A stretch of 64,000 nt of DNA, taken from Malus domestica. Lineage: Eukaryota > Streptophyta > Magnoliopsida > Rosales > Rosaceae. Shown here piece after piece: positions 58,388-64,000 of the stretch. The notes under the pieces are model-generated. The model was given only the letters and a program-made list of their open reading frames with translations. It searched no databases and was not told the origin of the DNA. The stretch spans positions 11,441,501-11,505,500 of the forward strand of contig NC_091673.1 of the NCBI RefSeq assembly GCF_042453785.1, read 5' to 3'. The translations under genes were made by a program, and so were the position numbers. Each line of letters starts with the position of its first letter. The stretch's first letter is position 1.

Positions 58388-58581
58388 GGGTTGTGTCAGG
58401 CCCGAGCAGTGGTGCAACGCTTAGATAACACACGAAGTCTCCAATATCAAGTTATTGTAATGAGCCCTCACCCTAAAGAAATTAATTTAATATCGTCTGG
58501 ACTATTGGCCCACCTATTAGATATTAAACTGATAAGAATAGATACTACACTTGATCTTAGCCAAAAGGCCGAGAAAGGTGT
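58388..58581 (-). ncRNA. U2: U2 spliceosomal snRNA gene, copy 2 (variant)
   Basis: The same 194 nt structure as copy 1, starting ACACCTTTCTCGGCC (T2 changed to C) and keeping GATCAAGTGTAGTATC. The stem-loop TGGGCCAATAGTCCA is kept but the Sm-like site reads AATTTCTTTAG, a change likely to weaken Sm binding, and the 3' end is diverged (CCTGACACAACCC). Promoter: USE-like ATCTCACATCG (58645-58655) and TATA GTATAAAAA (58606-58614) at the same spacing. It could be a weakly expressed variant or a young pseudogene. Confidence 0.8.
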
Positions 58582-58699
58582 TATTATTTCGTTGGTGGGC
58601 TTCCCTTTTTATACAAATTAACTCTTCTAATTTAATAAGTTGGCCGATGTGAGATTGTAATACTTTATTGCAGTGCTGTTTCTAACTTTGTACTCTAAT

Positions 58700-59189
58700 A
58701 CAATTACATCTTATCACTCTCAGGCCTACAAAACCATGTCTTATCATCAAAATCCAAAATTAAAAATAAAACTTAACACTAAAACGAAACTAAGCTTTAC
58801 ACTAGGATCTCCACATTAGGATTGAACAAAGAGGATTATACAAGCAAACTCTCTTTATTGATACTTCAATATCTTACAATGCTTGGTGAACCAAGTATGA
58901 ATGCTCAACCAAGTCTCTACTACTAAGCCCTCTTAAAAGTCTCAATGCTCAACTCAGTCTAAGAATACAAAGCATAAGCACACCTATTTATAGGCAAGGG
59001 AGGATGTCTCCCGAACCTCACCTAGGACTAAGAAATATTATACTCTTTTGTCTCTTTTCTACAATAATGGGTGAGAATCTCTCTTTATAACTCATTACAC
59101 TTTACTTTAGTCACACTCACTTCATGTCTTATCGATGCTACGTGTCGTCATCATATTCCACCACGCTTCCGCATGCATTAGTTCCATCA
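58700..59189. other. Intergenic segment, probable LTR-derived
   Basis: No gene. The minus strand has a TATA-like CTATAAATAGG (near 58985) preceding LTR-like leader sequence (CTTGGTTGAGCATTC, TTGGTTCACCAAGC). No TG/CA ends with a TSD could be fixed. Confidence 0.4.
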
Positions 59190-59250
59190 TTCACATCAAC
59201 CTAGTCCTAGATGATATTTTAGGTTTTGCATATATAAGCCTTTATTTAAA

Positions 59251-59402
59251 GGGAACTTTAACGAAAAGTATCCGGTACTGTTCACTTTAACGAAAAACCA
59301 CATTTTTACACTAAAAAGTCAATCCTGGTACTATTCACTTTACCCTTTATTTTGTTCTTATCATTAAAACTCAAAGTTTTCAAGTCTTTTCCATTAGTTT
59401 TC
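59251..59402. mobile_element. Mutator-like MITE, 152 bp
   Basis: GGGAACTTTAACGAAAAG at the left and, inverted, GAAAACTAATGGAAAAG at the right. Flanked by the direct repeat CTTTATTTAAA (59240-59250 and 59403-59413). Unit A has the uninterrupted site CCTTTATCTAAATAG, so the insertion followed the duplication. Confidence 0.8.
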
Positions 59403-59746
59403 CTTTATTTAAAAGGATCTCCATTTTTGGCGAACAATAGTTGGAGACTTTTTGAAAATATTATCTGGGACTCTAGGTCAACTTTTTGAAAATATCCAAA
59501 AGGATTCCCATTTTCAATGGCCTCATATTTTCCCTTGTCACCTAGAGTCACGTGGTAGATATGAACCTTATAAATTTTTAAGTGCATTCATTTTTGTTAT
59601 TGTTTATTAAGAAAATGAATGATTCGAGCTAAAAACCTCTTTTCTACAACTGAGAGAAAAATATTGCTAATTAAACTAAGTGTGTTAGGTTTTAACAATG
59701 CATAAACAAATCATATTTTATGAATATGATATAGTTTTTAAGTTAT

Positions 59747-61127
59747 TGTTTGGACCCAAATTTACACTAACGGCCCGTGCAATCAAGGGCTGTTGATTGA
59801 GCATAACTCCACACCATTAGATATCAAGAAGATAATTTTGTTATTGTTAAAGGATAATATTATGATTTTTCATCATAATAATTATTTTTTAATGATAAAT
59901 TACCTTGATATTTTCTTGTACAAGATAAATGGGGATATGCATTAAGGCACGACATCAAATAATGAAGCATGCATGATGGAATTGAAGCATGAAAGATGGG
60001 ATTGGATTTCTTGAAACTGTTATTATCCAATTCAAGTTTGGTGATAATGATGATGATTAAGTGTTATCATGCACTTGGCTTGGTACTGATCAGGATGGTC
60101 AAAGATGATGGAATAATCGTGAGATAATGATTACACTTCGCGATTTGTAACGGATTGCATGAGTGCATTTGGACAATAAAATGGAGAAGGGAGTCTCTTG
60201 GTTGAAGTAGGAAGCATGACTTAATGCATTATCACTTGGTCATTCATTGGGCTAGTGTGAAAATATGTGGCTATCAAGAAAAGCCATGTTATCTGCTCAA
60301 ACTCATTAGATTCTTCATCGCTATAAATATGAAGCATTGTGCAACGTGCTGAGCCTCTCCAATTCAACACACAAATTGCCCTGCTAAAAGCCTCTCAACA
60401 ACCTTTGAGATTTTATCCTTCTCCTCATTCTTCTTGCCAACACATCTTCAGTTTGGATAAATAGCACTGTGAAAGCAACTGACGACATCTTCAGTTTAGA
60501 TAAACATCACTGGAGCCGTAGAATAAGCCGATCAATGAGCACTTTCAGTTTGGATAAACAACACTGCTTCAAGACAGATTGATTATTTATCTAAGTCTTG
60601 GTCGACAAGGACTTTCAAGTTCTTATTGGTAGAGGTCATTTCATCAGCCTTCTTGGCGAAGTGAGGTGTTACAGGTTACTAGGAAACGTTGAGTTGTTTT
60701 ATGATTGGATATTCACAAGTACACTTTAGATTTCGGCATTCCGACGGTCGAATCACATTTATCATCCAGACATACATCTCTTTCAAGTATTTGTGTCCAT
60801 ATAGTCTGGTACCAGTTTGATGTGCTTATACTCTTACAAATATAATCACCGTGACCGAACCTGACATCGATGATTTGTGAACTTCGCAAAGACTAGCAGC
60901 TTTGTCTTTAGGCTCTAGAACCCGAAGGCCGATATGTGTTCCTTTCTTGACTGCAGTTGCAAGATCAAGAAGTTAGCAGCGTGCTCAACGCGACATCATC
61001 ATATTTTACTCCTCAGCCGAGCTCGGCTGTCGAGTTGGCACACCTTGCACATAACCGAAGGACGTAGTTAACTCATTATTTACTCGGCATGTGCGCCATG
61101 TAGGCTTGGTAGTTTTTAGGGTCAACA
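59747..61127 (+). mobile_element. Solo LTR, 1.38 kb, in duplication unit B
   Basis: TGTTTGGACCC ... TAGGGTCAACA with flanking GTTAT (59742-59746) and GTTGT (61128-61132). Unit A has the empty site TTAGTTGTATAAAGG. A TATA box GCTATAAATATG lies at about 60320. A module containing TCAGTTTGGATAAAC..ACT is repeated three times at about 60450-60570. Confidence 0.85.
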
Positions 61128-61151
61128 GTTGTATAAAGGTAAACTAAGAAT

Positions 61152-61361
61152 GTGATATCCATGGATGGAGAAAATGGAGGAAGTAGTCTGGCAATTCAAG
61201 GAGCCAACCATTATTCAATGGAGGGAAGAGAGTCTGGAATTGTTTCTGGGACTGGGGATTTTACATTTGTTAAGGGGTATGGGATTATGGAAACAGAGTC
61301 CATGGATATAGAGAATCATAGATCTGTTCTTAAGTTCAATGTCAAACTAAAGCACTATTAG
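61152..61361 (+). pseudogene. Dirigent-protein C-terminal fragment, copy B
   Basis: A 69-residue frame closely matching copy A (ENGGSSLAIQGANHYSMEGR, IVSGTGDFTFVKGYGIMET, LKFNVKLKHY-stop). The solo LTR ends 25 bp upstream. As in copy A the N-terminal part is missing. Both frames remain open with mostly single-residue changes. Confidence 0.7.
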
Positions 61362-61566
61362 TGAAAGTAAATGGCATTTGGTTTCTGTTTGTTTTTGCAA
61401 ACGGTTGTTATTGACACTACAAAAAGTTAGTCTTACTCATATAGTCGTACTTATAATAGCAACAACACGGTCCCTGCCCTCGTCTCTTAGGACTGCCAAA
61501 GGCACAACGCAAATAAATTAAATCAACTCATGTGTTGCTCAGGAAATACTTAAAAAGAAAAACAAA

Positions 61567-61713
61567 GGGGTGTGCTATCCACACACCCCAAATTACTTCT
61601 CACACACTCCTTGTTAATTTATGTCCGTTGATCTTCTTCAATTCATCCGATCCGACGGTCGAAAATTAGAAGAATGTGTGAGAAGTAAAATGGGGTGTGT
61701 GGATATCACATCC
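61567..61713. mobile_element. MITE, 147 bp, with about 43 bp TIRs
   Basis: GGGGTGTGCTATCCACACAC + CCCAAATTACTTCTCACACA at the left mirrors the right end, inverted GGGATGTGATATCCACACAC + CCCATTTTACTTCTCACACA. Each TIR contains its own small palindrome (GTGTG..CACAC). It is absent from unit A. Confidence 0.8.
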
Positions 61714-62066
61714 CAAAACAAAATAGAAACAAAGAGGTATTTTGTAGTCATCTATTCTCCAAAGTTAATTTTGGTTGTGCTCAATCAACTTATTTGATGA
61801 ATTTTTTAGAGAGATCTCGTTGTGTTATTTCTCTAATTAGAAGGAATTGCTGAAACGATCTAGAGTGAATAACGCTCTTGCTCGCGTAACCACAGAGGAG
61901 GCAAGTCAGATCATCGATCATCCACGTGCCTCCTAGTGAGGTTTGCTTGGGAGGGTGTCATTACAAATTCTCCATGAACAAACCCCAACTTTGGGAAGAA
62001 CACGAGCGCTTGCATATTCCTGAAGTTGCTTGGGTTGGGCCGTCAAATTTTATACTTTGATTTGGT

Positions 62067-62261
62067 GGGGTGTGCCAGGCCCAAGAAGTAGTGCAACACT
62101 TAGGCGACCCATAAAAACCCCAATAGCAAGCTATTGTGATGGACTCTTCCTCTTAAAAAATTAATTTAATATCATGTGGACCAATGGTCCACGTATCAGA
62201 TATTAAACTGATAAGAACATATACTACATTTGATCTTAAACCAAAAGGCCAATAAATGTAT
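62067..62261 (-). pseudogene. U2 snRNA copy 3, degenerate
   Basis: 195 nt aligned along the whole of copy 1, but the 5' end reads ATACATTTATTGGCC, an extra base is present after GGTT, and the branch-point recognition reads GTAGTATA, not GTAGTATC. A USE-like AACCCACATCG lies at 62317-62327, nearer than in copies 1-2, and the TATA position reads GATAAAATC. Very likely non-functional. Confidence 0.8.
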
Positions 62262-62375
62262 GCTTATTTCACTGTCGGGCTTTCGATTTTATCCCACATC
62301 AACTCTCCTACCTCCTCGATGTGGGTTTCCCCCCATAGTCTCTTGTAGCGCTGTTTCTAACTTTGCACTCTTAAC

Positions 62376-63481
62376 CAAGGAAGAAAAAATCAATAATATC
62401 AGCAATATTTCACCAACATTAATTGTTTTTTTGAAGGTCCGATATTTTTTTAACTATCCAAATGATTTTCATCAAAATATCACAATATTATCGATAATAT
62501 CATAATATTTTTGAAATTATCAATAATATTGTAATATAATATTAAAAAATACTTAAAAATGTTGAGATATCTCAACACATAATACACTTGATCATAACCC
62601 TAAGGCCAACCAAGACATGCTTTTCTCAGCTTGGGAATGTGGGTTTTAAAGGCATTCTTGCTTGCTCACTGCCCTCACATGGGCGATGTGGGACTCGACC
62701 AAGGAAGAAAATAGGAATTTCGGCCGGAAATCCACACCCACTTTAAACGGCCATAACTTTGTCAAAACTCAACAAAATCTAGCAAGACAAAAACGAAAGT
62801 TGTAGCCCTCGAAGAGACGAAGAGAATGGTACCTCACACGACATCTGAATCGTCGTGGTTTGGCCAGAAAATTCCTCGAAAGTCACTGAGGTCGCCGGAA
62901 ACTGGGTAAGATTCAAATGAGTGTAACTTTTTCAATACTCAACGAAATTGAGTGAAACAAAAAGGAAAGTTGTACTACTTGATGAGACGAAGAGATTGAT
63001 ACCTTGCACGCCGGCCAACTGGCCGTGGTTTGGCCGGAAAACCAGTGTCAAATTCGGCACATTATTCTTTATCATTTTATTCACTTCCCTTTTTTTTTTT
63101 TAATATCCTAAATAAAACCTCCCAATATTGTACTAATTAATTATATATAAATGATTATGGTGTGTTTAAACTTCTTTCATTAATTACTACATATTTTCTA
63201 CACTCACAATGTTTGCCAGCTCGCTATATAATCAACTTAAATCAGTTAAATCCATCATGCAATGCATAATGCGTTTCCTTCCAATTTTTTGTGATAAACT
63301 AATAGATAATTGACTAAATAAACATCCTGCAAAGTTTCATTAAAAATTTCCAAGTTTTTCTTACAATTTCCGTGGTTTCCATGTAATTTTTATCGATATC
63401 GATATTATCCCGATATTTCCATCGATATTTCCGTGTTTTCGGACTACCGATATTTCCGATATTACCGATATTTTCTTCCTT
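62376..63481 (-). mobile_element. Mutator-like element MULE B, with U2 relic inside
   Basis: Ends AAGGAAGAAAAAATCAATAA at the left and (inverted) AAGGAAGAAAATATCGGTAA at the right. 9 bp flanks ACTCTTAAC (62367-62375) and GCTCTTAAC (63482-63490) differ by one base. Its right ~370 bp is an inverted near-copy of the left end of MULE A. The empty site is visible beside U2 copy 2. The interior contains a U2 5' relic with USE, then sequence with CGGCCGGAAA and two similar copies of an AACGAAAGTTGTA..GAGACGAAGAG block (62790 and 62960). Confidence 0.75.
62578..62618 (-). pseudogene. U2 snRNA 5' relic with USE, inside MULE B
   Basis: The minus strand keeps GGCCTTAGGGTTATGATCAA and GTGTATT, aligned to U2 positions 1-41 at about three of four bases. 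A perfect USE, GTCCCACATCG, lies at 62684-62694, about 66-76 bp upstream, as in the intact copies. The rest of U2 is missing. Confidence 0.65.
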
Positions 63482-64000
63482 GCTCTTAACACAATTACAT
63501 CTTACCACTCTCAGGCCAAAACCAGGAATGTAACATCACATGGGATTGATCGATGAGAGCAACCAGTCCTCTTTCTCGTCCTCTTCCTGGCTGCATCATC
63601 TTTGCTTCTCCTCCGTGGCTCGGTTTGAAAGATAGAGCTGGAAACAAGAAATTCAGGGGGGAAGCCGAATCTGCAAAAGCTTTCGTTTAAGAGAATGCAG
63701 AAACAAGCCGGAACCATTTCAATTTGCTGTAGTTTAATTTGTTTAAGAAAGTTGATGTTTTGCTGAAAGCAAATTGCTCTAATCCAACTTATGCTGAAAT
63801 AAACAACATATATTTATCGGATTCGCTTATTAGAGCAATTCCAGCTGTTCCCAAAAGAGGTAAGAGCCTTTTAACTGCCCAAAACATAAAAAAAATTGCT
63901 TTAGCGGGCCATGGCGATTAGGGGGCTCCGTCTAGGCCGTTGTGCTGCCCACCCAACTTTTGGCCGCCCTTCCATTGGCAATGGATGACATTAGTCAGTG
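63482..64000. other. Right edge: U2-flank sequence and unassigned DNA
   Basis: 63491-63525 continues the U2 copy 3 upstream flank. The remainder has short frames without a recognisable domain. AGAGCAATTCCAGC (63833) and the GC-rich end could belong to another element running off the window. Confidence 0.4.

Larger units (their letters stand above)
59190..62375. repeat. Segmental duplication unit B (U2 locus)
   Basis: The counterpart of unit A, longer because of a MITE and a solo LTR. Each insertion has an empty site in unit A. Right of U2 copy 3, its promoter flank (CTGTTTCTAACTTTGCACTC) matches the flank of copy 2 (CTGTTTCTAACTTTGTACTC), and this match resumes right of MULE B (ACAATTACATCTTACCACTC). 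Confidence 0.75.

Overview
This is nuclear DNA of a flowering plant, most likely Rosaceae (apple/pear/Prunus type). The evidence is introns with plant splice signals, a Cassandra element carrying 5S rRNA sequence in its LTRs, U2 snRNA genes with the plant USE/TATA promoter, and repeat families I know from apple and pear. Family names rest on sequence recognition only; no search was run.

Layout. 1-2197: PBS side and complete LTR of a minus-strand LTR retrotransposon. 2198-7261: tandem arrays and a small LTR-retroelement cluster whose interior holds fragments of host genes (aspartyl protease, BRO1-domain protein). 7444-9755: a minus-strand Helitron filled with ~215-222 bp repeats that include a SINE-tail-like block. 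9795-24275: a SINE split by a ~14.3 kb CACTA transposon (TSD TTA), which itself contains decayed Tnp2 and accessory genes and a solo LTR. 24.3-47.6 kb is the gene-bearing part: an atypical bHLH factor of the bHLH147/148/149 group (minus), a three-exon tail-anchored protein ending in a plant KASH-type PLPT tail (minus), the GINS subunit SLD5 in six exons (plus) with an E2F site upstream, a CP1-like EF-hand protein (minus), and a candidate C/D snoRNA gene (plus). Between them lie MITEs, a Mutator-like element, a LINE relic and a solo LTR with four G-box repeats. About 48.0-55.86 kb: a dead L1-type LINE (minus) split by a 3.4 kb solo LTR and a complete Cassandra TRIM. 55.86-63.5 kb: a segmentally duplicated U2 snRNA locus with two fairly intact U2 copies, one decayed copy and a 5' relic inside a Mutator-like element, plus dirigent-protein fragments and a fragment of a plastid-like protein gene.

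The four protein genes are not an operon. bHLH + KASH and SLD5 + CP1 appear, from memory of Arabidopsis locus numbers, to be conserved neighbour pairs, so the window probably holds two ancestral gene blocks inflated by nested transposons. Many insertions can be proved within the window because a TSD, an empty paralogous site or the interrupted host element is also present.
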